Source: Microvirga lotononidis
GTDB lineage: Bacteria; Pseudomonadota; Alphaproteobacteria; Rhizobiales; Beijerinckiaceae
NCBI RefSeq assembly: GCF_034627025.1
Contig: NZ_CP141048.1
Coordinates: 1,624,001 to 1,688,000, forward strand
Direction: 5' to 3'
DNA length: 64,000 nucleotides
In this document: positions 1 to 11,846 of the stretch, piece after piece
Numbering within the stretch: position 1 is the first letter of the stretch
Layout: the number at the start of each line of letters is the position of its first letter
Notes under the pieces: model-generated
Database searches by the model: none
What the model saw: only the letters and a program-made list of their open reading frames with translations
Told to the model about the DNA's origin: nothing
Program-made: the position numbers and the translations under genes

Positions 1-1
1 C

Positions 2-595
2 GCCACCGATGGACACCGTCTCGCCCGGGTCGAGATCCCGGCGCCCACGGGCTCGGAAGGCATGCCCGGCGTGATCGTGCCGCGCAAGGCCGTGGCCGAG
101 ATCGTCAAGCTCGTGGAGGACGGCTCCGAGAACGTCACCGTCGAACTGTCGTCCGCCAAGGTGCGCCTGACCTTCGACGGCGTGGTGCTGACCTCCAAGC
201 TCATCGACGGCACCTTCCCCGATTACCAGCGCGTCATCCCGGCCGGGAACGACAAGGTTCTCGTGGTCGAGCGCGCCGATTTCTCCAAGGCCGTGGACCG
301 CGTCTCCACCATCTCGTCCGAGCGCGGACGCGCGGTGAAGCTTGCCCTGGGCGACGGGCGCCTGACGCTCACCGTCAACAACCCGGATTCGGGCAGTGCG
401 ACGGAAGAGATCGAGGTCGATTACGATGCCGCACCGATCGATATCGGCTTCAACGCCCGCTATCTGCTCGACATCACGTCCCAGCTCGACGGCGACACCG
501 CCCTGTTCAAGCTCGCCGATCCCGGCTCCCCCACCATCGTCCAGGACCGCGAAGGAGCCTCGGCGCTCTACGTCCTGATGCCGATGCGGGTGTAA
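2..595 (+). CDS. dnaN: DNA polymerase III subunit beta (sliding clamp), 3' part only
   Basis: This is the C-terminal part of the replication sliding clamp, the ring that tethers DNA polymerase III to DNA. The gene starts upstream of the window, and the frame is open from base 2 with the clamp signature ATDGHRLA at the very start. The C-terminus ends in YVLMPMRV, the usual clamp tail that carries the partner-binding pocket. About 197 codons are visible, so roughly half of a normal clamp is missing. It precedes recF, the classical arrangement near alphaproteobacterial replication genes. The identification is secure. Confidence 0.97.
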   Translation, partial: ATDGHRLARVEIPAPTGSEGMPGVIVPRKAVAEIVKLVEDGSENVTVELSSAKVRLTFDGVVLTSKLIDGTFPDYQRVIPAGNDKVLVVERADFSKAVDRVSTISSERGRAVKLALGDGRLTLTVNNPDSGSATEEIEVDYDAAPIDIGFNARYLLDITSQLDGDTALFKLADPGSPTIVQDREGASALYVLMPMRV

Positions 596-621
596 CCGCA
601 CCGACAATCGAACTCCACGTC

Positions 622-644
622 ATCACCGGCCTTGTGCCGGTGAT
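622..644. repeat. Intergenic inverted repeat between dnaN and recF
   Basis: A perfect 9-bp inverted repeat, ATCACCGGC...GCCGGTGAT with a 5-base loop, lies 27 bases after the dnaN stop. No T-run follows, so it is not a classic intrinsic terminator. Its form resembles the short GC-rich palindromes dispersed between genes in Rhizobiales genomes. The role is unknown; it may stabilise the dnaN 3' end. Confidence 0.5.
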
Positions 645-805
645 CTCGCTTTGATGAGCCGCAACGCTCTTCCTGATCGAGATAGCGGGCACAAGCCAGT
701 CATGGCAAAGTGTTGGCTTGGATACAGGGCCAACAAACACTCCAAAGCCGCTTTGGCCGTGCCGACGCTTGATCTTTCGTCCCCGCTCCTGAATGAAGGG
801 GAGGC

Positions 806-1966
806 ATGTCCTCCTCTCCTGTTGCCGTTTCCCGAATCGTCCGCTTGATTCTCCAGGACTTCCGCACCTATGCGAGCCTGGACCTCACCGTCTCGCGCCC
901 GCTGGTGGCGCTGGTGGGCGAGAACGGGGCCGGCAAGACTAACGTGCTGGAGGCGATCTCTCTCTTCATGCCGGGTCGCGGCCTGAGGCGCGCGGAACTG
1001 GGCGAGATGGCGCGCCAGGACGGGCCGGGCTCCTTCGCCATTTCCGTGACCCTCGATGCCCCTTACGGCGAGCACCGGCTCGGCACCGGCATCGAGCCTC
1101 AAGGGGAGAGCTCCCGCGCCTCGCGCGTCTGTCGCATCGACGGCATGCCCGCCTCCTCGCCCACGGCCTTCGCCGAGTTCCTGCGCATTGTCTGGCTCAC
1201 GCCGGATCTCGACGCCCTGTTCCGCGGCCCCGCCGGCGACCGGCGGCGCTTTCTCGACCGGCTCGTGCTCGCGGTCGATGCGGAGCACGGCTCGCGGGTG
1301 AATGCGCTCGAGCGGGCGCTGCGCTCGCGCAACCGCGTGCTCGAGGACAATCCCGACGACCGGCTCTGGCTCGACGCGCTCGAACGGGAGGTGGCGGAAC
1401 TCGCCATCGCGGTCGCGGCCGCCCGCCGCGAGACCGTGGAGCGGCTGGCGAGCCTCATCCTCGAAACCCGCGAGGACGAATCGCCCTTCCCCTTCGCTAC
1501 GATGGGCCTGGAAGGCGATCTCGACACGCTCGTGGCCACCCTTCCGGCCGTCGATGCCGAGGACCGCTACCGGGCGATCCTGCGCGATTCCCGCGCCCGC
1601 GACCGGGCCGCCGGGCGCACCCTCGTCGGTCCCCAGGCCTCGGACCTTCTCGTGCGCCATGGCCCGAAGGACATTCCCGCCAACACCGCCTCCACGGGCG
1701 AGCAGAAGGCGCTGCTGATCGGCCTCGTGCTCGCCCATGCCCGGCTCGTCGCCAGCATGAGCGGCATCGCGCCCTTCGTGCTCCTCGACGAGGTCGCGGC
1801 CCATCTCGACCCCCGCCGCCGGGCCGGGCTCTACGATGCCCTTGAATCGCTTGGCGGACAGGTCTGGATGACGGGCGCGGATCCGGGCCTCTTCGCCGAG
1901 CTGCGGGGCCGGGCCGACCTGCTGCATGTGTCGCCCGGCGTGATCGAACCCATCACAATTCCTTGA
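806..1966 (+). CDS. recF: DNA replication and repair protein RecF
   Basis: RecF is a cytoplasmic SMC-like ATPase that, with RecO and RecR, loads RecA onto gapped DNA at stalled forks. The 386-residue protein has a Walker A motif GENGAGKT at residues 38-45, a STGEQKA signature near residue 297 and a Walker B LLDEVAAHLD near residue 328, all normal for RecF. Its length is typical. The ATG start at 806 places the conserved LxLxxFRTY segment at the N-terminus. It sits 210 bases after dnaN in the same direction. Confidence 0.97.
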   Translation: MSSSPVAVSRIVRLILQDFRTYASLDLTVSRPLVALVGENGAGKTNVLEAISLFMPGRGLRRAELGEMARQDGPGSFAISVTLDAPYGEHRLGTGIEPQGESSRASRVCRIDGMPASSPTAFAEFLRIVWLTPDLDALFRGPAGDRRRFLDRLVLAVDAEHGSRVNALERALRSRNRVLEDNPDDRLWLDALEREVAELAIAVAAARRETVERLASLILETREDESPFPFATMGLEGDLDTLVATLPAVDAEDRYRAILRDSRARDRAAGRTLVGPQASDLLVRHGPKDIPANTASTGEQKALLIGLVLAHARLVASMSGIAPFVLLDEVAAHLDPRRRAGLYDALESLGGQVWMTGADPGLFAELRGRADLLHVSPGVIEPITIP

Positions 1967-2027
1967 TGGTCCGGAAGGCCACTTGGCCTTATGGTGAGGC
2001 AACATTGTCTCTTCCGGTTCGAGAACC

Positions 2028-2642
2028 ATGGATCCCGCGGGCCTGCTGCTCTTCTCTTCCGCCCTGTTCATCGCTGCCGCCTCGCCCGGCCCGGGCATCG
2101 CCGCCATCGTCGGGCGCGTCCTCGGCCGCGGACCGAAGGAAGCGGTGGCGTTCAGCGTCGGCGTGGCGCTGGGGGACGTGGTCTGGCTGACCTTCGCCAT
2201 CCTCGGCCTGGCGGCGCTCGCCCAGGCCTTCCACGAGGTATTCCTGGTCATCAAATATGCCGGCGCCGCCTATCTGCTCTACATCGCCTACAAGATCTGG
2301 ACGGCGCCGGCGCTGGCCAGAGATGTCGCGGCCAACGCGCGGCCGGAGCACCCGGCCAAGCTTCTCTTCGGCGGGCTCGCCCTTACCCTGGGCAACCCGA
2401 AGACCATCGTGTTCTACCTCGCCCTCCTGCCCACGATCCTCGATCTCACCCGGATCACCTTGCTGGGCTATGCGGAGCTGGTGGCGGCGACCGTAAGCGT
2501 GCTGGGCGTGGTCTTTGCCGTCTATATCGTGCTCGCCGCCCGCGCCCGGCAGCTTTTCACGACCCCGAAGGCCATCCGGATCCTCAACCGCACGACCGGC
2601 GCCCTCCTGGCCGGCGCCGCGGCTGCCGTTGCGTCGAGGTAA
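2028..2642 (+). CDS. LysE/RhtB family amino acid exporter
   Basis: This 204-residue inner-membrane protein belongs to the LysE/RhtB translocator family, which exports amino acids and related small metabolites. The family signature is visible: an N-terminal helix followed by SPGPGIAAI at about residues 19-27, a central LGNPKT segment near residue 122, and five to six hydrophobic segments. The substrate cannot be deduced. It follows recF by about 60 bases and overlaps the ribosome-binding region of the next small membrane gene. This gene is not part of the core dnaN-recF-gyrB set and looks like an insertion into that block. Confidence 0.9.
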   Translation: MDPAGLLLFSSALFIAAASPGPGIAAIVGRVLGRGPKEAVAFSVGVALGDVVWLTFAILGLAALAQAFHEVFLVIKYAGAAYLLYIAYKIWTAPALARDVAANARPEHPAKLLFGGLALTLGNPKTIVFYLALLPTILDLTRITLLGYAELVAATVSVLGVVFAVYIVLAARARQLFTTPKAIRILNRTTGALLAGAAAAVASR

Positions 2643-2646
2643 GACC

Positions 2647-3046
2647 TTGGCGATTCTCGGCCCTTTGATCCTGATCTTCTTGGGGACCGTCGTCGTACTA
2701 CTCTATCGCCGTTGGCAGCTTCGTTCTGCCGCGCGCCTTGGTGTTTTGATCCTCTGGCTTGTTCTCGCCCTGGTCTGCAGCTTTGCGTTTTACGATCGGT
2801 ACTGGCTTTGGCGGGACTGCTTCAACGAGCTTGGCCGCTGCTACGATAGCAACGCAGGTGTTATGGTCGAACAGTCAGGTCTGATCTGGGGGATCCTGAC
2901 CCTTCCCTTCGGCCTGCTTGCGATCAGGGGTCTTCGGCAGCTTCTGAGGCAAAGAACCGCCCCTCCGAGCCCTGATTCGGCAGATTTTGGTGGATTTTTC
3001 TTCCCCTTTCCACGCGCGCGTATGCGCGTGGGGGTGAAATTTCAAC

Positions 3047-3072
<26 letters not shown>
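2647..3072 (+). CDS. Small hypothetical membrane protein, TTG start
   Basis: This protein of about 141 residues is not recognised. It has three hydrophobic segments: one at the N-terminus (AILGPLILIFLGTVVVLLY), one near residues 30-50 and one near residues 80-95. The TTG at 2647 is preferred because GAGGT lies just upstream, overlapping the end of the LysE gene, and because the hydrophobic N-terminus starts there. The last 30 or so codons run through a GC palindrome and an inverted repeat in front of gyrB, so the true 3' end may be eroded. No function is proposed. Confidence 0.55.
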
Positions 3073-5553
<2,481 letters not shown>

Positions 5554-5681
5554 TGAAATCCATGTTGGACAGTCACGCAAATACTGCGAATCGCGAACCA
5601 ATTAATGCGAAGTGATCCATCAAATCGGCTATAGGGGACCAATTGGTAGAAGGCTAAAATCTTGTCCCCTGGTGTAGAAGT

Positions 5682-5732
5682 CTGACTCTAACCCGGGGGT
5701 ATCCTGACTCGAATCGGCGAAAAGGCTGACTC
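5682..5732. repeat. Three CTGACTC motifs with an exact 22-bp period
   Basis: CTGACTC occurs at 5682-5688, 5704-5710 and 5726-5732, each 22 bases after the last, which is about two helical turns. The same heptamer in the opposite orientation, GAGTCAG, is clustered at 13997-14057, with one pair also 22 bases apart. Regular repeats of this kind are seen at ends of multi-site transposons and at cooperative regulator sites. Which applies here is unknown. Confidence 0.55.
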
Positions 5733-5796
5733 TTCGGTCCTTGCAGCCTTGGGTTGTGTGCGGACTGACGGGACCGGGCGCATCCGCCAAGGATTG

Positions 5797-5834
5797 AAAA
5801 AGGCCCACCTCCTTCAGGAAAGGCGGGCCTTTTT
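5797..5834 (+). terminator. Rho-independent terminator
   Basis: AAAAAGGCCCACCT pairs with AGGCGGGCCTTTTT with one mismatch and a 10-base loop, followed by a T-run. It reads as an intrinsic terminator on the plus strand and, because of the A-run on the other side, could work in both directions. It lies about 245 bases after the gyrB stop, so it may end the gyrB transcript or a lost gene. Confidence 0.75.
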
Positions 5835-5975
5835 TCGTCCAGACGGCCTCAACATCCCTGCATCGAGTCCTTTGGCTGAGTCCAGGCTGCCCGCCCAACA
5901 CCAGGCGCACGAGTCCTGCGGGTCTGGGACATCCAAGTGCCGGGGTCCGCCGTCCCGTGCGTCAGGACCCGGACC

Positions 5976-6448
5976 TCAGCGCCAGTTCACGTAGCTCTTG
6001 CTGACCTCCCACTGGAGGGATTCGTAGGTGTAGCCCTCGGCTGGCCCTTAGTACGACGACACCGGCCAGCAACCCACGTGGGTCTCGCCCGGTCCCAGGA
6101 TTCGATCGCTCGAGAGCGAATAAGCATTCATGACGGAACTGCTGTAGCCCGGCTTGTAGGCCGAGAGGCTGAAGCTCACCGACGAGAGCGTCCTGTCGGG
6201 TGACCTGTTCGTGACGTCCACCATCACCGGATAGCGGGGGTCGGCACAGGCCGTCCGGCTGCCGCGTGCCCGCATGACGACCTGGGCCAGCTCCCTTTCC
6301 CGGGCCTCCGCCCGGCGTCGGTCCGGTTGGTTCATGAAGAGGAACAGGGCGCCACCCCGACAACGAGAACGCCGAGCAGCGCGAACATCTGCCTCGGAAA
6401 CGAGAAGAAAAGGAATAGGGCGATCCCTATCCCGGCGATCCCTGCCAT
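5976..6448 (-). pseudogene. Broken gene for a small membrane protein (frameshift plus internal stop)
   Basis: Reading from an ATG at 6448 gives a hydrophobic N-terminus (MAGIAGIGIALFLFF), then a frame break near 6350. The next frame continues with a coherent domain containing CADPRYPVMVDVTNRS and a GETHVGCW motif. That frame hits TAA at 6048-6050, yet the same frame continues sensibly (GYTYESLQWEVSKSYVNWR) to a TGA at 5976-5978. Two lesions in one short gene argue for decay rather than sequencing error. The family is not recognised. It appears to have been a membrane-anchored protein of about 155 residues with a conserved extracytoplasmic part. Confidence 0.65.
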
Positions 6449-6656
6449 GTTTGTGCCCCCGGCTCGCGGCAAGGGGCGATATTACGGAACAGCCAACGCC
6501 TGCCAAGCTGGTCGCGTCTCATGGCAGTGGATCGTGTCGGGCACATCGCCATCCCGGGGATTTCCCCGCATTCCACAGTAAAGAACAAATTAAGAACATT
6601 GCCCTGGAGACTGGAGCGGCGAATCAGTATCGTCGCGGCTCTCAAGGGAGGTGACG

Positions 6657-6878
6657 ATGACCGATCAGGTACATCCTGCGTGCGACACGGACCGGATGGA
6701 GGCGGACGTCACGGCCGTGATCGAGGCCTGCGGCGGCGATCCGAGAACGGCCATCAAGGCCCTTCTCGTCGAGCAGGAGATCCTCGAGCAGCGGATCGCG
6801 CGCCTAGCGTCGGCGCTGTCGTTTGGCTACGTCCGCGGAAGTACGGGTGCCAACCGTCCCGACCCCGCACGTCCATGA
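6657..6878 (+). CDS. Small conserved hypothetical protein
   Basis: This is a 73-residue, probably cytoplasmic protein. The segment VTAVIEACGGDPRTAIKALL is of a type common in short rhizobial proteins of unknown function. The ATG at 6657 is chosen because GGGAGGT lies just upstream; a GTG at 6651 overlaps that site and is less likely. No catalytic or binding motif is visible. It is followed 59 bases later by another small gene in the same direction, so the two may be co-transcribed. Confidence 0.7.
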   Translation: MTDQVHPACDTDRMEADVTAVIEACGGDPRTAIKALLVEQEILEQRIARLASALSFGYVRGSTGANRPDPARP

Positions 6879-6937
6879 TGTTCCAGCTTTGCCCGCGCCC
6901 GACCGAAACACCTGAGCGACCCGGAGGATCCAATCCC

Positions 6938-7201
6938 ATGCGACGCGGTCATTCGAGAAAGTCCCGGCGCCTCATGACTCGGGAGGTTGCCGACAGGCTC
7001 CTGGAGTCCCTGCGTCCGACTCGCCATCTCCTCACGCGGACGTTGGCTGATATCCCGATCGGCGGCCCGGAATACCGTCAGATCGATCGCGTGGTGCAGG
7101 AGATCGATGGACTCGCCGAGATCCTGATCGGCGACGGGGCCCACTACCATCAGAAGGTCCATTCCATACCGATGCCCGACCCGGGACATGGCGGCGAATA
7201 G
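6938..7201 (+). CDS. Small hypothetical protein, basic N-terminus
   Basis: This 87-residue protein has a strongly basic start (RRGHSRKSRR) followed by a predicted helical stretch (TREVADRLLESLRPTRHLL) and a second helix that includes IDGLAEILIGDG. It is not recognised. The ATG at 6938 is preceded by GGAGGATC at a suitable distance, which supports this start over longer options. The basic N-terminus could contact nucleic acid, but that is only a guess from composition. Confidence 0.6.
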   Translation: MRRGHSRKSRRLMTREVADRLLESLRPTRHLLTRTLADIPIGGPEYRQIDRVVQEIDGLAEILIGDGAHYHQKVHSIPMPDPGHGGE

Positions 7202-7423
7202 ATATGGGAAAGGCGCGTGTCCAAACTGCACAGAGCGAATGATCTCAGGCAATCGGCAGTTGCCCAAAGTCCGGTTATCGCTGCATCACCGACATTTGGT
7301 GTACTTCCGCTTGGTGCCATTACCGGACGTTCCGTAGCTGACGGGACGACGCAGATTCGGGAACGGACTATGTCTCAAGTAGGACACGGGGCGCGCCTGA
7401 GATAATTCCGCCGCCCTTCTGGT

Positions 7424-9661
7424 TTACTGGAAAACCTTATCTAACGTGATGGGCAGGTCGCGTACACGCTTCCCGGTCGCGTGATGGACCGCATTGGCGA
7501 TCGCGGCGGCAACGCCGACGATGCCGATCTCGCCCAAACCCTTGATGCCGAGCCGGTTGATGGTGCCGTCCGGCTCGTCGACGAAAATCACCTCGACGTC
7601 GTGTATGTCGGCGTTCACCGGCACGTGGTATTCCGCGATGTTGGCATTCATGACGCGCCCGAAGGTGTGGTCGAGGAGCGTTTCCTCGTGCAGCGCCATG
7701 CCGATGCCCCATACCACCCCGCCCAGAATCTGGCTGCTGGCAGTCTTGGTGTTCAGGATGCGCCCGGCAGCGACCGCATTGACGACGCGGGTAACCCGGA
7801 TAACCCCGAGTTCCTCGTCTACCTTGACCTCGGCGAAGACGGCCGAATGCGTGTTGTGCGAATGCGCTTCGTTCTTGGGAAAGTGCGTTGTCTCCTCCCG
7901 CTCGATGCGATCGATTCCGCCCTGCCGCATGGCGTCCGCAATCGACACCGCACGGGCCGGGTCCTTGTTGCCCACGATCTTGCCGTCAGCGAGCCGGACG
8001 TCATCGGGCTCAACGTCCGAAAGTGGCGAATTCGGCGCCTTCTTGGCGAGGTTCAGCAATTCGCTGCGAATCACACCAGAGGTCGTCACGATCGCATTGG
8101 CAACCGACGCCGCAATCCATGACCCTCCTTCGACGGGTGATTGCGGCAGCGTCGAGTCGCCGAGCTTGACGCTGATGTTCTCGATCGGAAGGCCCAGCAT
8201 GTCGGCAGAGACCTGAGCCATGATCGTATAAGTGCCGGTGCCGATATCGGAGGTTGCGCAGGACACCTCGGCGTGACCGTTGGCGGTGAGCACGATGCGC
8301 ACCGCGACCGGCACCTGCAATGCCTCCCAGACGCCGGTCGCCATTCCCCAGCCCACCAGCTCGCTACCATCGCGCATCGAGCGCGGCTCAGGGTTGCGCT
8401 TGTCCCAGCCGAACGCTTCGGCGCCTCTGTGATAGCATTCCCGCAGGTTCTTGCTGCTGTAGGGCCGGTCTGCAATCTGGTCCCGGTCCGAATAACAACG
8501 CAATCTCAGATCGAGAGGATCGAGTCCGAGCGCGACCGCGAGCTCGTCCATGGCGCATTCGAGAGCATAAACGCCGGTCGCCGCGCTTGGTGCACGCATG
8601 TCGCACGAGCTTGGAAGGTCAAGGGGCGCGAGCCTGTGCGCGTATGTCGTATTAGGGCACCGATAGAGCAGGCCGGACCAGCCGGTCTCCTGCCGGTAGA
8701 AGTGCTCGTATTGCGAGGTCACGGTGACCGCGTCGTGCGAAATCGCCTCCAGAGTTCCGTCGGCTTTCGCACCGAGATCGATCCGCTGGATCATGGCCGG
8801 CCGATAGCCGAGCCCGTACATCTGCTGTCGGGTGAGCCCGACACGTACGGAGCGCTTCAATGCGAGCGCCGCCAAGGCGGCCAGCACCACCTGATATTGC
8901 GGCCGCAACCCTGAGCCGAACGCTCCGCCCGTGAAGGGCGAGAGCACGCGGACGCTGCCCGGTGCGAGCTCGAGCGCGCCGCAGAGATAGCGTTGGACAT
9001 TCTGAACGCCCTGGGTCTTGTCGTAGACGGTAAGCTTGCCATCAGGCTCGTACATCACGGTCGAGGCATAGAGCTCGATCGGGTTGTGATGCTCGATCGG
9101 GACGGAATACTCGCCTTGATGGCGCACGGCCGCTGCCGCGAGTGCTGCCTTGGCGTTGCCGCGCGGCTTTGGTGGGGCGAAGGGGCTCGAGCCGGGTTCC
9201 GCAGCAGCTTTCAAGACAGATTCCACATCACGCTGGCGTTGCATGTCCGTGACGTGCGGCTCCTCGTGGTAGTCGACCTGAACCAGGGACGCCGCGAACT
9301 GGGCGGTCTCCAGATCGTTGGCCACAACCAGCGCCACCGGCTGACCGTCGAACAGGATCGCGTCATCGTACAGAGGCCGGAACGGCGAACCGTCTGGCGC
9401 CAAATCGTCCTTATAGCCGCTGTCGCCGTCGGCCATCCGAGGCCGGTTCGTGTGGGTAAGTACGTCGATCACGCCGTCGACCCGCAAGGCATCGCTCACG
9501 TCGATGCGCGCGACTCTGCCCTTGGCGATGGTTGATGTGACGACGCTGCCGTGTGCAAGGTCGGCGGCCTTGGGTTCTGCTGCGTATTTTGCCGCGCCCG
9601 TGACCTTCGCATGGCCATCGACGCGGGATGTGGCGGTGCCGATATAGGTCATGACAGTCAC
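7424..9661 (-). CDS. paoC: Xanthine dehydrogenase family molybdopterin-binding subunit (PaoC-like)
   Basis: This is the large catalytic subunit of a molybdenum hydroxylase that oxidises aldehydes or heterocycles using water. The 745-residue protein has the N-terminal a/b hammerhead domain, the GGAFGSG cofactor-binding loop and, near the C-terminus, [11 protein letters not shown], whose glutamate is the catalytic base of the family. It is closest in layout to E. coli PaoC. The start overlaps the stop of the preceding FAD subunit by 4 bases, so the three subunits are translationally coupled. No XdhC/PaoD-type cofactor insertion factor is next to it. The true substrate is unknown. Confidence 0.88.
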   Translation of the reverse strand: MTVMTYIGTATSRVDGHAKVTGAAKYAAEPKAADLAHGSVVTSTIAKGRVARIDVSDALRVDGVIDVLTHTNRPRMADGDSGYKDDLAPDGSPFRPLYDDAILFDGQPVALVVANDLETAQFAASLVQVDYHEEPHVTDMQRQRDVESVLKAAAEPGSSPFAPPKPRGNAKAALAAAAVRHQGEYSVPIEHHNPIELYASTVMYEPDGKLTVYDKTQGVQNVQRYLCGALELAPGSVRVLSPFTGGAFGSGLRPQYQVVLAALAALALKRSVRVGLTRQQMYGLGYRPAMIQRIDLGAKADGTLEAISHDAVTVTSQYEHFYRQETGWSGLLYRCPNTTYAHRLAPLDLPSSCDMRAPSAATGVYALECAMDELAVALGLDPLDLRLRCYSDRDQIADRPYSSKNLRECYHRGAEAFGWDKRNPEPRSMRDGSELVGWGMATGVWEALQVPVAVRIVLTANGHAEVSCATSDIGTGTYTIMAQVSADMLGLPIENISVKLGDSTLPQSPVEGGSWIAASVANAIVTTSGVIRSELLNLAKKAPNSPLSDVEPDDVRLADGKIVGNKDPARAVSIADAMRQGGIDRIEREETTHFPKNEAHSHNTHSAVFAEVKVDEELGVIRVTRVVNAVAAGRILNTKTASSQILGGVVWGIGMALHEETLLDHTFGRVMNANIAEYHVPVNADIHDVEVIFVDEPDGTINRLGIKGLGEIGIVGVAAAIANAVHHATGKRVRDLPITLDKVFQ

Positions 9662-10674
9662 CGGATCTTCTTGATGGCCTGGACTTGAGGCGTGCCACGC
9701 GCGGCCTGAGTCAAGGTGCGTTCGATCGCACGACGGGCAAGGCCGATTTTGAAATCGTTGTGCCCGAAGCCACGGCTATTCTGCAGCAGGATGTCGGCTG
9801 CTTTGGCAAAAGCCTCACGATCAGGAGCCTCGCCCTGCAAGGCCGCTTCGGCTTCCGTTCTCCGCCAGGGCTTGTGCGCCACGCCGCCGAGTGCGAGCCG
9901 CGCTTCCTTGATGCGCCCATTCTCGAACTCCAGGGCCGCCGCGACCGACACGAGTGCAAATGCATAGGACAGCCGATCCCGGATCTTCAGATAGCTGTAG
10001 TTGGCAGCGAAGCCCTTAGGCGGCAGTTCGACGGCGACAATGATCTCGTCCGGCGCGAGGTTAGTGTCGATCTCCGGGGTATCGCCTGGCAGGCGATGGA
10101 AATCGGCGAAGGGGATCGCGCGCTCCCCGGATGGCCCTGCGACATGCACCATAGCCTCGAGCGCCGCGAGCGCGACGCACATGTCGGACGGATGCGTCGC
10201 GATGCAGGCTTCGCTCGTCCCAAGGATGGCATTGATGCGGTTGATGCCTGTGATTGCAGAGCAGCCGCTGCCGGGATCGCGCTTGTTGCATGGGGTCACC
10301 GTGTCATAGAAGTACAGGCACCGCGTGCGCTGCATCAGATTTCCGCCGGTCGATGCCATGTTGCGCAATTGCTGCGACGCACCCGCCAGGATCGCGCTCG
10401 ACAACAAGGGATAGCGCGCTTCGACCAGTGGATGGTAGGCCAAGTCGCTGTTCGGCACGAGCGCACCGATGCTCAGGCCCCCGCTCGGAGCTTCCTCGAC
10501 AGTCCTGAGAGGCAGATGCGAGATGTCGATGAGCCGCCCGGGGCGTTCAACATCGTACTTCATCAGATCCACGATGTTGGTGCCCCCTGCGATGAAGCTG
10601 GCGTCCGGATCGGCTGCGATCTGTCGGAGAGCGTCGCCAACGTCGGTCGCTTGGGAAAATTGAAAGTTGATCAT
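9658..10674 (-). CDS. paoB: FAD-binding subunit of molybdenum hydroxylase (PaoB-like)
   Basis: This 338-residue medium subunit passes electrons from the molybdenum subunit to an acceptor through FAD. It has the family FAD loop [13 protein letters not shown] near residue 30 and the second loop with [11 protein letters not shown] near residue 108. After that comes a cysteine cluster (RC...[11 protein letters not shown]) that in E. coli PaoB holds an extra [4Fe-4S] cluster; this suggests PaoB rather than ordinary CoxM. It overlaps both neighbouring genes by 4 bases. Confidence 0.88.
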   Translation of the reverse strand: MINFQFSQATDVGDALRQIAADPDASFIAGGTNIVDLMKYDVERPGRLIDISHLPLRTVEEAPSGGLSIGALVPNSDLAYHPLVEARYPLLSSAILAGASQQLRNMASTGGNLMQRTRCLYFYDTVTPCNKRDPGSGCSAITGINRINAILGTSEACIATHPSDMCVALAALEAMVHVAGPSGERAIPFADFHRLPGDTPEIDTNLAPDEIIVAVELPPKGFAANYSYLKIRDRLSYAFALVSVAAALEFENGRIKEARLALGGVAHKPWRRTEAEAALQGEAPDREAFAKAADILLQNSRGFGHNDFKIGLARRAIERTLTQAARGTPQVQAIKKIR

Positions 10675-11231
10675 GGCTTGCCCCCCATGACAGCCATGGC
10701 CTGCTGGATCGCCGCGACGATCCTGGGATACGCACCGCAGCGGCAGATATTCCCGCTCATCAGTTCGCGGATCTCGTCAGCGCTATGCGCCCTCCGCTCA
10801 CTGATCAAAGCAACGGCCGACATGATCTGGCCGGGCGTGCAATAGCCGCACTGGAAGGCGTCATGGTCGATGAAGGCCTGCTGCACCGGGTGCAGGGCAC
10901 CATCCTTCTCCAATCCTTCGACGGTGATCACTTGAGCGCCCTCCAGCCTGATCGCGAGGACGAGGCATGACGTCACCCGGCGTCCATCCACGAGCACCGT
11001 GCAGGCGCCGCATTGGCCGTGATCACAGCCCTTCTTGGTGCCAGTCAGATCCAGATCTTCACGCAGCGCGTCGAGCAATGTCGTCCATGGGGCAACGGTC
11101 AGCGTGCGCGCCACGCCGTTGACATGAAGCGTGATTGTAACCTTTGGGGGCAGTGAAAGGCTGTGCTGGCCCTCTCGGGCCTCTCGCAAGGGTTTGTCCA
11201 TGGGGATCGTCCAACCAGACGGCGTTGTCAC
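10671..11231 (-). CDS. paoA: (2Fe-2S)-binding subunit of molybdenum hydroxylase (PaoA-like)
   Basis: This 186-residue small subunit carries two [2Fe-2S] clusters. The N-terminal ferredoxin-like cluster is visible as [14 protein letters not shown] with a later C, and the C-terminal cluster as [10 protein letters not shown] plus [11 protein letters not shown]. It is first in the operon. E. coli PaoA has a twin-arginine signal peptide, but none is visible here, so this complex may be cytoplasmic. The start is uncertain: 11231 is a GTG without a clear ribosome site, and an ATG at 11201 is an alternative that still keeps all cysteines. Confidence 0.87.
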   Translation of the reverse strand: MTTPSGWTIPMDKPLREAREGQHSLSLPPKVTITLHVNGVARTLTVAPWTTLLDALREDLDLTGTKKGCDHGQCGACTVLVDGRRVTSCLVLAIRLEGAQVITVEGLEKDGALHPVQQAFIDHDAFQCGYCTPGQIMSAVALISERRAHSADEIRELMSGNICRCGAYPRIVAAIQQAMAVMGGKP

Positions 11232-11846
11232 TTTACGCGGTGTGGCGGAGAGGTCGTACGGATCCTGCTCCGGATCACGCTACCATTGATTTACATTCTG
11301 CCTACCACACGGTGAAGTCAAGGCACCGTCACATCGATGTCAGGCTGCTCAGGAGCGATCAATGTCACCCTTGTCTGGGAGAAGGCCTGTGGCGCTCCCT
11401 GAGGTAGTCTCGAGACCGTGTATCACCAGTTCGCCGAAGTTGTAGGCTTCAGAAAACGATACTCCATATCCTCTTAATTGCCAGGCTGGGCTTTGCCGCT
11501 GGAGTCGGCTTCGGGTCATTTCGCGACCAAGAGCCCCGCGGTCTGAATGTCCGCTTTGCCCAGCCTTTCAGACGATCGGGATCCCAGCCGCCATCGTTAA
11601 GATTTCGTTAACCTCTTGGTCTCGCTGCTCTTCGGCACGGCAACGATACCGAACAGGCCCACGAGTTCGCTTACTCCGCACGAATCCAGCACCATGCGCT
11701 CACTTCTGATAAGTACCTATCTTCAGAAGTGAGGCTAGACTCTCTGCTGGGTAGTTGCACCTTCAATGGAAGAGGTTCCGGCTAATCGAAGTCGTACTCC
11801 TGTAGAATGCCTGCGTCACAGATCGAATTCCTCCGCGGCTCGGCAG
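11232..11846. other. 615-base gene-free stretch with an inverted repeat
   Basis: No convincing gene is seen. It should hold the promoter of the paoABC-like operon on the minus strand. A perfect 11-bp inverted repeat, CTCACTTCTGA...TCAGAAGTGAG with a 13-base loop, spans 11699-11733. It may end transcription of the minus-strand gene that stops at 11847, although no T-run follows. Base composition turns more AT-rich from here towards 18 kb. Confidence 0.5.

Larger units (their letters stand above)
5554..5975. other. Gene-free stretch downstream of gyrB
   Basis: About 420 bases lie between gyrB and the broken gene that follows. They contain three evenly spaced CTGACTC motifs (5682-5732), a terminator-like hairpin (5797-5834) and the sequence TAATGCGAAG at 5603-5612, which recurs at 14187-14196. 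A 93-codon minus-strand frame across the area has no recognisable features. Confidence 0.6.

Noticed and set aside
5629..5910. 93-codon minus-strand frame after gyrB
   Set aside because: It overlaps the terminator hairpin and the CTGACTC cluster and has no convincing start or domain.
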